Shown piece by piece: positions 8,641 through 16,951 of a stretch of DNA of 64,000 nt (position 1 is the first letter of the stretch; each line of letters begins with the position of its first letter). This DNA is from Paracoccus sanguinis. Lineage in GTDB: Bacteria; Pseudomonadota; Alphaproteobacteria; Rhodobacterales; Rhodobacteraceae. Made by a program: the position numbers and the translations under genes. The stretch is from the NCBI RefSeq assembly GCF_900106665.1, contig NZ_FNNA01000001.1:620001-684000 (forward strand). The letters run 5' to 3'. The notes beneath the pieces are model-generated. The model worked only from the letters and a program-made list of their open reading frames with translations, made no database searches and had not been told where the DNA came from.

Positions 8641-10140
8641 ATGCGCGCGATTCACCACTGGCTCGACGGCAAGGAAACCGCAGGGACGTCCGGCCGCACC
8701 GCCGATGTCTACAACCCCGCCACCGGCGAGGTGCAGGGCAAGGTGGACCTCTCCTCGAAGGCCGAGATGGACGCGGCCATCGCCGCCGCCGCCAAGGCGC
8801 AGGTCGCCTGGGGCGCCACCAACCCGCAGCGCCGCGCGCGGGTGATGATGAAGATGGTCGACCTGCTGAACCGCGACATGGACAAGATGGCCGAGGTGCT
8901 GTCGTCCGAGCACGGCAAGACCTTCCCCGACGCCAAGGGCGACATCCAGCGCGGGCTCGAGGTGATCGAATACGCCATCGGCGCGCCGCAGCTTCTGAAG
9001 GGTGAGTTCATCGACGGCGCCGGCCCCGGCATCGACATGTATTCCATGCGCCAGCCGCTGGGCGTGGTGGCGGCGATCACGCCGTTCAACTTCCCCGCCA
9101 TGATCCCGCTGTGGAAGCTCGGGCCCGCGCTCGCCTCGGGCAACGCGGTGATCCTCAAGCCGTCCGAGCGCGACCCGTCGGTGCCGAACATGATCGCCGC
9201 GCTGTTCAAGGAGGCCGGGCTGCCCGACGGCGTGCTGCAGGTCGTGCACGGCGACAAGGAGGCGGTGGACGCGATCCTCGACAGCGAGGTGATCCAGGCG
9301 GTGGGCTTCGTCGGCTCGACCCCGATCGCGCAGTACATCTATGAGCGCGCGGCCGCGACCGGCAAGCGCGCCCAGTGCTTCGGCGGCGCCAAGAACCACA
9401 TGATCATCATGCCCGACGCCGATCTGGACCAGGCCGCCGACGCGCTGGTCGGCGCAGGCTACGGCGCCGCGGGCGAGCGCTGCATGGCGATCTCGGTCGC
9501 CGTGCCGGTCGGGAAGGAGACCGCCGACAAGCTGATCGAGAAGCTGGTGCCGCGGGTCGAGAAGCTGAAGGTCGGCCCCTACACCGCCGGCGACGACGTG
9601 GACTATGGCCCGGTCGTCACCGCGGCCGCCAAGAAGAACATCGAGCGGCTGGTGCAGTCGGGCGTGGACCAGGGCGCCGACCTCGTGGTGGACGGGCGCA
9701 ACTTCAGCCTGCAGGGCTACGAGAACGGGTTCTTCGTCGGCCCGTCGCTCTTCGACAACGTCACCCCCGACATGGAGATCTACAAGACCGAGATCTTCGG
9801 CCCCGTGCTCTCGACCGTCCGCGCCGAGAGCTACGAGGAGGCGCTGAAGCTGGCCATGGACCACGAATACGGCAACGGCACCGCGATCTTCACCCGCGAC
9901 GGAGACACCGCCCGCGACTTCGCCAGCCGCTGCAACATCGGCATGGTCGGGATCAACGTGCCGATCCCGGTGCCGCTGGCATATTTCACCTTCGGCGGCT
10001 GGAAGAAGTCGGGCTTCGGCGACCTGAACCAGCACGGGCCCGACGCCTTCCGCTTCTACACCCGCACCAAGACGGTCACGAGCCGCTGGCCCTCGGGGAT
10101 CAAGGAAGGGGCGGCCTTCAACTTCAAGGCGATGGACTGA
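8641..10140 (+). CDS. mmsA: CoA-acylating methylmalonate-semialdehyde dehydrogenase
   Basis: The product has 499 residues, the family length. The aldehyde dehydrogenase fold is recognisable by ITPFNFPAMIPLWK and GFVGSTPIAQYIY. The catalytic cysteine is C281 in the motif GERCMAIS, which is the MmsA-type variant of the active site. It converts methylmalonate semialdehyde to propionyl-CoA with NAD+ and CoA, the last special step of valine (and thymine) breakdown. The ATG at 8641 has a strong GGAGG ribosome site, and the longer frame is rejected. It heads a four-gene valine cluster and is divergent from a LysR gene. Confidence 0.95.
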   Translation: MRAIHHWLDGKETAGTSGRTADVYNPATGEVQGKVDLSSKAEMDAAIAAAAKAQVAWGATNPQRRARVMMKMVDLLNRDMDKMAEVLSSEHGKTFPDAKGDIQRGLEVIEYAIGAPQLLKGEFIDGAGPGIDMYSMRQPLGVVAAITPFNFPAMIPLWKLGPALASGNAVILKPSERDPSVPNMIAALFKEAGLPDGVLQVVHGDKEAVDAILDSEVIQAVGFVGSTPIAQYIYERAAATGKRAQCFGGAKNHMIIMPDADLDQAADALVGAGYGAAGERCMAISVAVPVGKETADKLIEKLVPRVEKLKVGPYTAGDDVDYGPVVTAAAKKNIERLVQSGVDQGADLVVDGRNFSLQGYENGFFVGPSLFDNVTPDMEIYKTEIFGPVLSTVRAESYEEALKLAMDHEYGNGTAIFTRDGDTARDFASRCNIGMVGINVPIPVPLAYFTFGGWKKSGFGDLNQHGPDAFRFYTRTKTVTSRWPSGIKEGAAFNFKAMD

Positions 10141-10151
10141 CGCTCGACCGG

Positions 10152-10176
10152 GTCCGGGGGCTTCGTGCCCCCGGAC
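10152..10176 (+). terminator. Hairpin terminator after mmsA
   Basis: A perfect 10-bp stem (10152-10161 with 10167-10176) has the loop TTCGT. It is followed by TTGT and then a 10-bp palindrome, GGATATATCC, at 10185-10194. It lies 12 bases after the mmsA stop, so mmsA is probably transcribed separately from the acyl-CoA dehydrogenase. The T-tract is short. Confidence 0.65.
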
Positions 10177-10318
10177 TTGTGCGTGGATATATCCGCGCGT
10201 CAGACGGGTGACAGGGGCCGCTGGCCGGACTGCGGCCATCCTGCGGCCCGACTGCAATAGTTGTGAAACACTGCGCCGTTAGCCCGACGCAACCGGCGGC
10301 CAGACGAAGGGGGAACGG

Positions 10319-11464
10319 ATGGATTTCGCATTGTCCGAAGAGCAGCAGGCGATCTTCGACATGGCGCGGGACTTCGGCCAGGCCGAGATCGCGCCCCATG
10401 CCCGCGAATGGGAACGCCAGGGCACCATCCCCAAGGACCTCTGGCCCAAGGTGGCGGCGCTCGGGTTCGGCGGGCTCTACGTCTCGGAAGAGTATGGCGG
10501 CTCGGGGCTGACCCGACTCGACGCGACGCTGGTGTTCGAGGCGCTGGCGATGGCCTGCCCGGCGGTCGGCTCGTTCCTGTCGATCCACAACATGTGCGGC
10601 GGCATGATCGACAAGTTCGGCAAGCCCGAGGACAAGGCGAAGTGGCTGCCCGACCTCTGCAGCATGGAGAAGATCTTCTCCTACTGCCTGACCGAGCCGG
10701 GGTCCGGGTCGGACGCGGCGGCGCTGCGGACGCGGGCCGAGCGGACGAACGACGGCTACAAGCTGAACGGCACCAAGGCGTTCATCTCGGGCGGCAGCTA
10801 TTCGGACGTCTACGTGACCATGGTGCGGACCGGCGAGGACGGGCCCAAGGGCATCTCGACCGTGGTGGTCGAGGATGGCACGCCCGGGCTCTCGTTCGGG
10901 GCGCTCGAGCACAAGATGGGCTGGCTCGCGCAGCCGACCAGCCAGGTGCAGTTCGACGACTGCGTGATCCCGGCCGAGAACCTGCTGGGCGAGGAAGGGC
11001 GCGGCTTCGCCTATGCGATGGCCGGGCTCGACGGCGGGCGGCTGAACATCGCGGCGGGGGCGCTCGGGGGCGCGCAGGCGGCGCTGGACCAGACGATCCG
11101 CTACATGGGCGAGCGCAAGGCCTTCGGAAAGACCATCGACCAGTTCCAGGCGCTGCAGTTCCGCCTGGCCGAGATGGAGGTCGCGCTGCAATCGGCCCGC
11201 ACCTTCCTGCGCCAGGCGGCGTGGAAGTTGGACAACAAGGCCCCCGACGCCACCAAGTTCTGCGCCATGGCCAAGCTCTACGTCACCGACCGCGCGTTCG
11301 AGGTCGCCAACCAGTGCCTGCAACTCCACGGCGGCTACGGCTATCTCGCCGACTACGGGATCGAGAAGATCGTCCGCGACCTGCGAGTGCACCAGATCCT
11401 CGAGGGCACCAACGAGATCATGCGCCTGATCGTGGGCCGCGCGATGCTGGCCGAGAGGGGCTGA
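10319..11464 (+). CDS. Acyl-CoA dehydrogenase (probable isobutyryl-CoA dehydrogenase)
   Basis: The product has 381 residues with the standard three-domain acyl-CoA dehydrogenase fold. The FAD-binding sequences CLTEPGSGSDAAALRT and KAFISGGSYSDVYV are present. The catalytic base is E362 in ILEGTNEIMR. Context with the 3-hydroxyisobutyryl-CoA hydrolase, mmsB and mmsA points to isobutyryl-CoA, in the valine pathway. A butyryl- or 2-methylbutyryl-CoA activity cannot be excluded. The GAAGGGGGAA ribosome site supports the start. Its stop overlaps the next start (TGATG). Confidence 0.9.
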   Translation: MDFALSEEQQAIFDMARDFGQAEIAPHAREWERQGTIPKDLWPKVAALGFGGLYVSEEYGGSGLTRLDATLVFEALAMACPAVGSFLSIHNMCGGMIDKFGKPEDKAKWLPDLCSMEKIFSYCLTEPGSGSDAAALRTRAERTNDGYKLNGTKAFISGGSYSDVYVTMVRTGEDGPKGISTVVVEDGTPGLSFGALEHKMGWLAQPTSQVQFDDCVIPAENLLGEEGRGFAYAMAGLDGGRLNIAAGALGGAQAALDQTIRYMGERKAFGKTIDQFQALQFRLAEMEVALQSARTFLRQAAWKLDNKAPDATKFCAMAKLYVTDRAFEVANQCLQLHGGYGYLADYGIEKIVRDLRVHQILEGTNEIMRLIVGRAMLAERG

Positions 11465-12468
11465 TGGACGACCTCAAGATCCGCAAGGACCGCGCCGCGG
11501 GGCGCATCACCCTGACCCGGCCGCAGGCGCTGAACGCGCTGAGCCACGAGATGGCGAACGCGGTGCGCGCCGCGCTCGACGCGTGGCGCGACGACGACGC
11601 GGTGAAGCTGGTGATCCTCGACGCCGAGGGGGACAAGGCGTTCTGCGCCGGGGGCGACATTGCCGCGATCTATCACGCCGCGAAGGCGGGGGATCACACG
11701 GTGGGCCAGCGCTTCTTCGCCGACGAATACCAGATGAACGCCGCGATCCGCGACTATCCCAAGCCGATCGTCGCCTTCATGCAGGGCTTCGTGATGGGCG
11801 GCGGCGTGGGGCTGGGCGGGCACGCCAGCCACCGGGTCGTGGGCGACACGACGCAGGTGGCGATGCCCGAGGCGGGGATCGGGATGATCCCCGACGTCGG
11901 CGGGACGTGGCTTCTGGCCCGCGCGCCGGGGCGGGTCGGCGAATACCTCGGGCTGACCGGGGCGCGGATGGGCGCGGCCGACGCGATCCACGCGGGCTTT
12001 GCCGACCTCTACCTGCCCGAGGCGGAGTGGGACGCCGCCAAGGACCGTCTGGCCGAGACCGGCGACGCCGCAACGCTGGCCGGGCAGCCCCTGCCCGCCC
12101 CCTCGGCGCTGGCCGAGCGCGACCTCGCGGCGTTCCGCGGCCGCAGCGTGGCCGAGATCGCCGCGGCGCTCGAGCAAGCGGGGGACGAGGCCTCGCTCAA
12201 GACCATCCGGCGCAATTCGCCGCTGTCGATGGCGGCGACGCTGGCGATGGTCAAGGCGGCGCGGGGCGACCAGCGGATGCAGGATTCGCTCAGCCGCGAA
12301 TACCGCTTCACCAATCGCGCCACCGCCGAGGGCGATTTCATCGAGGGCGTGCGCGCCCAGATCATCGACAAGGACCGCAACCCCGCCTGGGGGGCGGCCG
12401 CGGACGCGGCCAAGGTGGACGCGATGCTGGCAAACCTCGGCGAGGCCGAACTGACGTGGGAGGACTGA
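11464..12468 (+). CDS. 3-hydroxyisobutyryl-CoA hydrolase (enoyl-CoA hydratase fold)
   Basis: The product has 334 residues, longer than the 260 of plain enoyl-CoA hydratases and right for 3-hydroxyisobutyryl-CoA hydrolases. Crotonase-fold motifs include KAFCAGGDIAAIY (oxyanion hole) and PEAGIGMIPDVGGTWLLAR. The family's C-terminal NSPLSMA and LSREYRFTNR segments are also present. It releases free 3-hydroxyisobutyrate from its CoA ester in valine degradation. The start overlaps the upstream stop by one base, so translation is coupled. Confidence 0.9.
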   Translation: MDDLKIRKDRAAGRITLTRPQALNALSHEMANAVRAALDAWRDDDAVKLVILDAEGDKAFCAGGDIAAIYHAAKAGDHTVGQRFFADEYQMNAAIRDYPKPIVAFMQGFVMGGGVGLGGHASHRVVGDTTQVAMPEAGIGMIPDVGGTWLLARAPGRVGEYLGLTGARMGAADAIHAGFADLYLPEAEWDAAKDRLAETGDAATLAGQPLPAPSALAERDLAAFRGRSVAEIAAALEQAGDEASLKTIRRNSPLSMAATLAMVKAARGDQRMQDSLSREYRFTNRATAEGDFIEGVRAQIIDKDRNPAWGAAADAAKVDAMLANLGEAELTWED

Positions 12469-12470
12469 GG

Positions 12471-13349
12471 ATGCGGATCGGTTTCATCGGACTGGGCAAC
12501 ATGGGCGGGCCGATGGCGAAGAACCTCGCCGCCGCGGGCCACGCGGTGCAGGGCTTCGACCTTGCCGCGCCGATGCCCGAGGGCGTGACCGCCGCTGCCA
12601 CCGCGGCCGAGGCCGCGGCCGGCGCCGAGGTGGTCATCACCATGCTGCCGAACGGCCAGATCCTGCGCGCCGTCGCAGCCGAGGTGATCCCGGCGATGGC
12701 CCCCGGCGCGGTCCTCTGCGACTGCTCGACCGTGGACGTGGACAGCGCCCGCGCGGTCGCCGATCAGGCGGCGGCGGCGGGCAAGGGTGCGCTCGACGCG
12801 CCGGTCTCGGGCGGGATTGGCGGGGCGGCGGCGGGCACGCTGACCTTCATGGTCGGCGGCACGCCCGCGGCGTTCGAGACGGTGCGCCCGCTCTTCGACA
12901 TCATGGGGCAGAAGGCCGTGCATTGCGGCGAGTCAGGCGCGGGTCAGGCCGCCAAGATCTGCAACAACATGATCCTCGGCGTGACGATGATCGCCACCTG
13001 CGAGGCGTTCGCGCTGGCCGACAAGCTGGGGCTCGACCGGCAGAAGATGTTCGACGTGGTGTCCACCTCGTCGGGCTATTCCTGGTCGATGAACGCCTAT
13101 TGCCCGGCGCCGGGCGTGGGACCGGCCTCGCCGGCCGACAATGGCTACAAGCCGGGCTTCGCGGCCGAGCTGATGCTCAAGGACCTGCGGCTGAGCCAGC
13201 AGGCCGCCGACAGCGCCGACGCGGACACGCCGATGGGGGCGCTGGCGACCTCGCTCTACGGTCAGTTCGTCGAGGCCGAGGACGGCCGCGGCCGGGACTT
13301 CTCGGCCATGCTGCCGCGGTTGGCGGCCCGCGGGCGGGGCGCGGCCTGA
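12471..13349 (+). CDS. mmsB: 3-hydroxyisobutyrate dehydrogenase
   Basis: The product has 292 residues. An N-terminal Rossmann motif, GFIGLGNMGGPMAKNL, is followed by DAPVSGGIGGAAAGTLTFMVGG and the catalytic lysine in GAGQAAKICNNM (K162). It oxidises 3-hydroxyisobutyrate to methylmalonate semialdehyde with NAD+, feeding MmsA. It lies two bases after the hydrolase stop, in one operon with the acyl-CoA dehydrogenase. The GSGYS-like STSSGYSWSMN segment is typical of the family. Confidence 0.95.
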   Translation: MRIGFIGLGNMGGPMAKNLAAAGHAVQGFDLAAPMPEGVTAAATAAEAAAGAEVVITMLPNGQILRAVAAEVIPAMAPGAVLCDCSTVDVDSARAVADQAAAAGKGALDAPVSGGIGGAAAGTLTFMVGGTPAAFETVRPLFDIMGQKAVHCGESGAGQAAKICNNMILGVTMIATCEAFALADKLGLDRQKMFDVVSTSSGYSWSMNAYCPAPGVGPASPADNGYKPGFAAELMLKDLRLSQQAADSADADTPMGALATSLYGQFVEAEDGRGRDFSAMLPRLAARGRGAA

Positions 13350-13451
13350 GCCGCGCGGCGGCCCGTGAAACCGGCCAAGGGCGGGCTGGCGGGAAACCGC
13401 GGCACGCCGGCGGGCGTTTTCTCCCGACACGCAACAGGATCAGGTGAACCC

Positions 13452-13874
13452 ATGCGCCTTTTCTCGACTCTCGCCGCGGGCTGCGTCGCGCTTGCCCTGC
13501 CGCTGGCGGCGCTGGCCGACAAGCCCGCCCACGCCGGTCAGGGCAACGGCAAGGGCCACGTCACGCGCGCCGACAAGGCCGAGCGCGCCGCCCCCAACCG
13601 GGCCCAGCCCGCCCGCGGCATCACCGCCCGCGCCTGCCCGCCGGGGCTGGCGAAGAAGGACCCGGCCTGCCTGCCCCCCGGTCAGGCCCGCAAGGTCGGC
13701 GACATCATCGACCTGCGTCGGGTGCACGTCGTCACGCGCCCCGGCCTCTACGGCGTGCGCGACGCCCCGTCCGGGCAGCGCTATGCGATCGTCAACGGCC
13801 GCCTGATGCGCGTCGACAGCGAGACCGGCCGCATCCTGTCGATCCTGCGGGTGGTCGAGGCGATCCTCGACTGA
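13452..13874 (+). CDS. Small exported basic protein, RcnB-like
   Basis: The product has 140 residues. A signal peptide (about 1-21, ending ALAALA/D) is followed by a basic, proline- and glycine-rich middle and then ARACPPGLAKKDPACLPPGQARK with two cysteines. The C-terminal segment VHVVTRPGLYGVRDAPSGQR, then YAIVNGRLMRVD, resembles small periplasmic proteins annotated as RcnB-like in Rhodobacteraceae. No function is established. AGGTGA at 13442-13447 supports this start. It is likely separate from the valine operon (102-base gap). Confidence 0.7.
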   Translation: MRLFSTLAAGCVALALPLAALADKPAHAGQGNGKGHVTRADKAERAAPNRAQPARGITARACPPGLAKKDPACLPPGQARKVGDIIDLRRVHVVTRPGLYGVRDAPSGQRYAIVNGRLMRVDSETGRILSILRVVEAILD

Positions 13875-13934
13875 TCCGCCGCGACCCCGGCCCCACCTGC
13901 GACGATCTGTGCGCCGCAGATGGGCCAGGGGCCG

Positions 13935-13963
13935 ATGACAGACCGGCCGCCTCCTGTTATATT
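13935..13963 (+). promoter_or_regulatory. Sigma-70-type promoter of the DUF2892 gene
   Basis: ATGACA at 13935-13940 (5 of 6 match to TTGACA) and TATATT at 13958-13963 are separated by exactly 17 bases. The start codon is at 13993. The -10 overlaps a palindromic operator, so the promoter should be repressible. Confidence 0.7.
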
Positions 13964-13978
13964 CCACTCACAGAATAT
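13959..13978. promoter_or_regulatory. SqrR/BigR-like operator (ATTC-N8-GAAT)
   Basis: ATATTC at 13959-13964 and GAATAT at 13973-13978 form a perfect 6-bp inverted repeat with an 8-base spacer. The core ATTC-N8-GAAT is, as I recall, the site reported for SqrR, the persulfide-responsive repressor of Rhodobacter capsulatus and a relative of BigR. It overlaps the -10 and the likely transcription start of the DUF2892 gene. Confidence 0.65.
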
Positions 13979-13992
13979 GAAAGGAGGCCCGC

Positions 13993-14187
13993 ATGGCCAA
14001 CATCGGCACCACCGAGCGCATCGTCCGCATCATCGTCGGGGTGGTCCTCATCGCGCTCTACTTCGTCTATCCCGCGGCGCCGATGCGCTGGCTGTTCCTG
14101 CTCGGGATCATCCCGCTGGCGACCGGCCTGCTCGGCTGGTGCGGGCTCTACACGCTTCTGGGCATCAACACCTGCCGCCGCAGCTGA
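13993..14187 (+). CDS. DUF2892 (YgaP-like) small inner-membrane protein
   Basis: The product has 64 residues. ANIGTTERIVRIIVGVVLIAL and then GIIPLATGLLGWCGLYTLLGIN are the two membrane helices of the DUF2892/YgaP transmembrane domain, which is often linked to rhodanese and sulfide-response genes. The N-terminal NIGxxERxxR motif is characteristic. The ribosome site is ideal (AAGGAGG). The operator overlapping its promoter suggests control by reactive sulfur. It is convergent with recN, six bases away. Confidence 0.88.
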   Translation: MANIGTTERIVRIIVGVVLIALYFVYPAAPMRWLFLLGIIPLATGLLGWCGLYTLLGINTCRRS

Positions 14188-14193
14188 GGCGGC

Positions 14194-15864
14194 TCAGGCC
14201 AGCAGGGCCTCGGCCGCGGCGCGGGCGGCCGGGGTGACCTCTTCGCCCGCGAGCATCCGCGCCAGCTCCTCGACCCGCGCGCCGGCCGACAGCGGCTCGA
14301 CGCGCGAGGTCGTGGCGCCGTCCTCGACCGACTTGGCGACGCGGAAATGCCGCTCGCCCCGCGCCGCCACCTGCGGCGAATGGGTGACGACCAGCACCTG
14401 CGCCCCCTCGGCCAGCCGCGCCAGCCGCCGGCCCACGGCATCCGCCGTGGCCCCGCCCACGCCGCGGTCGATCTCGTCGAAGATCATCACCAGCGGGTCG
14501 GCGCCCTGCGCCAGCACCACCTTGAGCGCCAAGAGGAACCGCGATAGCTCGCCGCCCGAAGCAATGCGGTCGAGCGGTCCCGCCGGCGCGCCGGGGTTGG
14601 TGGCGACGGTGAAGGCCACCGTGTCCTGCCCCTCGGGGCCGGGTTCGCCGGGCGACAGCCGGGTCTCGAACACCGCCCGCTCCATCTTCAGCGGCGCCAG
14701 CTCGGCCGCCATCGCGGCATCGAGCCGCCCCGCCGCCTCGGCCCGCGCCGCCGACACCTCGGCCGCCGCCGCCTCATAGGCCGCCCCCGCCGCGGCCAGC
14801 GCCCGGGTCAGCTCACCCATCCGCGCCTCGCCCGCGTCGAGCGCAGCCAGCCGCGCCGACAGCTCGCCCGCCAGCGTGGCCAGGTCGTCGGGCAGCACGT
14901 CGTGCTTGCGCGCGAGCGCCCGCACCGCGAACAGCCGCTCTTCCGTCGCCTCGAGCGTGCCGGGGTCGAACTCCATCGCCTCGAGCGCGGCCTCGATCCC
15001 GCCGGTCGCCTCGCCCAGCTCGATCAGCGCCCGGCCGAGCGCCGCCAGCGGCGCCTCGAGCGGGTCGGGCGTGCCCTCCTCGGCGCCGGTCTTGCCGGAC
15101 GCACCCTCGAGCCAGCGCACCGCCTCGACCATCGCGCCCTCGGCCCCCGGCTCACCGCCGCCGCCCGCGAGCAGCGCGAGCGCGCGGGCCACGTCGCCGC
15201 GGATGCGTTCGGCCGCCTGCATCTGCCGGCGGGCCACGTCGAGCGTCGCCTCCTCGCCCGGCTGCGGGTCGAGCTTTTCCAGCTCGGCCACCGCGTGGCG
15301 CAGGAAATCCTCTTCGCGCCGGGCGGCCTCGAGCTGTTCCTCGGCCGCGTCGAGCGCCGCGCGGGCCTGCCGCCGCGCGCCCCAGGCCGCGCGCAGGGGC
15401 GCAAGGTCGATCCCGGCGAAGGCGTCGAGAAGCTGGCGGTGGCCGCGCGGGTTCAGAAGCCCGCGGTCGTCGTGCTGCCCGTGCAGCTCGACCAGCACGT
15501 CCGAAAGATTGCGCAGCACCTCGCCCGACACCCGCCGGTCGTTGACCCAGCCGGACTTGCGCCCGTCGGCGGCGTTGACCCGGCGCAGGATCAGCTCATC
15601 CCCCGCCTCGATCCCCGCCTCGGCCAGCAGCGCGCGGGCCGGATGCGCGGCCGGCAGGTCAAAGACCGCCGTCACCTCGCCCTGCGACGCCCCCTGCCGC
15701 ACCAGTTCCGCCCGGCCCCGCCAGCCCAGCACGAAGCCCAGGCAGTCGAGCAGGATCGACTTGCCCGCCCCCGTCTCGCCGGTGAGCACGTTCAGCCCCG
15801 GCGCGAAGTCGAGCGCCAGCCGGTCGATCAGCAGCATGTCGCGGATGTCGAGGCTTCGCAGCAT
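14194..15864 (-). CDS. recN: DNA repair protein RecN
   Basis: The product has 556 residues, an SMC-like ATPase. The Walker A motif GETGAGKS is at residues 29-36. A long Ala/Glu/Arg-rich coiled coil spans about 160-380. The C-terminal ABC half has ASGGELSRFLLALK (signature) and MIFDEIDRGVGG (Walker B). RecN helps hold broken ends together during recombinational double-strand break repair. It lies 18 bases after the bamD stop, at the downstream end of the lpxC-bamD-recN group, which is a common order in alphaproteobacteria. Confidence 0.95.
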   Translation of the reverse strand: MLRSLDIRDMLLIDRLALDFAPGLNVLTGETGAGKSILLDCLGFVLGWRGRAELVRQGASQGEVTAVFDLPAAHPARALLAEAGIEAGDELILRRVNAADGRKSGWVNDRRVSGEVLRNLSDVLVELHGQHDDRGLLNPRGHRQLLDAFAGIDLAPLRAAWGARRQARAALDAAEEQLEAARREEDFLRHAVAELEKLDPQPGEEATLDVARRQMQAAERIRGDVARALALLAGGGGEPGAEGAMVEAVRWLEGASGKTGAEEGTPDPLEAPLAALGRALIELGEATGGIEAALEAMEFDPGTLEATEERLFAVRALARKHDVLPDDLATLAGELSARLAALDAGEARMGELTRALAAAGAAYEAAAAEVSAARAEAAGRLDAAMAAELAPLKMERAVFETRLSPGEPGPEGQDTVAFTVATNPGAPAGPLDRIASGGELSRFLLALKVVLAQGADPLVMIFDEIDRGVGGATADAVGRRLARLAEGAQVLVVTHSPQVAARGERHFRVAKSVEDGATTSRVEPLSAGARVEELARMLAGEEVTPAARAAAEALLA

Positions 15865-15882
15865 CGCCGGCCCTCCCGGGCG

Positions 15883-16728
15883 TCAGAGCCACTTGCCCTG
15901 GATCACCTGGCGGTAAACCTTGGTCAGCCACGAATTGCCCTGCGGCGTCGCGGTCAGGCCACGGCCGCGCAGCTGGGCATAGGCGTCCTGGTAATAGGGC
16001 GAGGACTGGAAGTTGTGGCCGAGGATGGCCCCCGCCGTCTGCGCCTCGTTGGTCAGGCCGAGCGCGAGGTAGGATTCGACCAGCCGCATCAGCGCCTCGG
16101 GCGTGTGGGTCGTGGTCTGGTAATCCTCGACCACCACGCGGAAGCGGTTGATCGCCGCGGTGTAGTGGCCGCGCTTGAGGTAGTAGCGGCCGATCTCCAT
16201 CTCCTTGCCGGCGAGATGGTCGAAGGACAGGTCGAACTTGAGCACCGCCGAGCGCGCGTATTCGCTGTCGGGATACTGCTCGATCACCTCGCGCAGCGCC
16301 TGCAGCGCCTGGAAGGTCAGGCCCTGATCGCGGCCGACCTCGTCGATCTGGTCGTAATAGCTGAGCGCGAGCAGATACTTGGCGTAGGCCGCATCCTCGT
16401 CGCCGGGATAGTTGTCGATGAACCGCTGCGCCGCGCCGCGGGCTTCGTCATACTGGCGCGCCTTGTGATAGGCGAAGGCCTGCATGATGAGCGCGCGCTT
16501 GGCCCAGTCGGAATAGGGGTAGAGCCGCTCGACCTCGGCGAAGTAATGCACCGCGTCCTTGGGGCGCTTGCCGTTTTCCAGCTCGTATTCGCCGCGCTTG
16601 TAGATCTGCTCGGCGGTGAAATTGTCCAGCGGCTGCTTGTTCGCGCCCGGATCGCCGCCGCCGCAGGCCGCGAGCGTCGCCACCACCACCGCCGACATGA
16701 CAACGCGCCGCAAGTTCCTGACTGTCAT
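15883..16728 (-). CDS. bamD: Outer membrane assembly lipoprotein BamD
   Basis: The product has 281 residues. A lipoprotein signal ends in TLAACGGG (lipobox LAAC), followed by five TPR-like repeats (AEQIYKRGEYELENGKRPKDA onward, including AVHYFAEVERLYPYSDWA). BamD is the essential outer-membrane lipoprotein that works with BamA to insert beta-barrel proteins. ATG 16728 is chosen because it gives a clean lipoprotein signal; the longer frame adds a basic non-signal stretch. It lies between lpxC and recN on the same strand. Confidence 0.93.
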   Translation of the reverse strand: MTVRNLRRVVMSAVVVATLAACGGGDPGANKQPLDNFTAEQIYKRGEYELENGKRPKDAVHYFAEVERLYPYSDWAKRALIMQAFAYHKARQYDEARGAAQRFIDNYPGDEDAAYAKYLLALSYYDQIDEVGRDQGLTFQALQALREVIEQYPDSEYARSAVLKFDLSFDHLAGKEMEIGRYYLKRGHYTAAINRFRVVVEDYQTTTHTPEALMRLVESYLALGLTNEAQTAGAILGHNFQSSPYYQDAYAQLRGRGLTATPQGNSWLTKVYRQVIQGKWL

Positions 16729-16951
16729 CTGCGTCCTGTCCGTCCGTCGTCTGCGGTGGTCGTCTGCGGGCTCGTACCGTCTGTCGGGCAGCCGAGGCGA
16801 CTCCGCCCGGCCGCGCGGCTTCGCCGTCCTAGCACACAACATCGGAGCGCGCAAAAGGGCAAGATGGCGGTGCCAGAGGCGTTATCGGTGGGGTGATCGG
16901 CGCGTTGGCGTCGCTGGGCAGCGGGCGCTGACTGCACCCGCTGGCCGAGGC

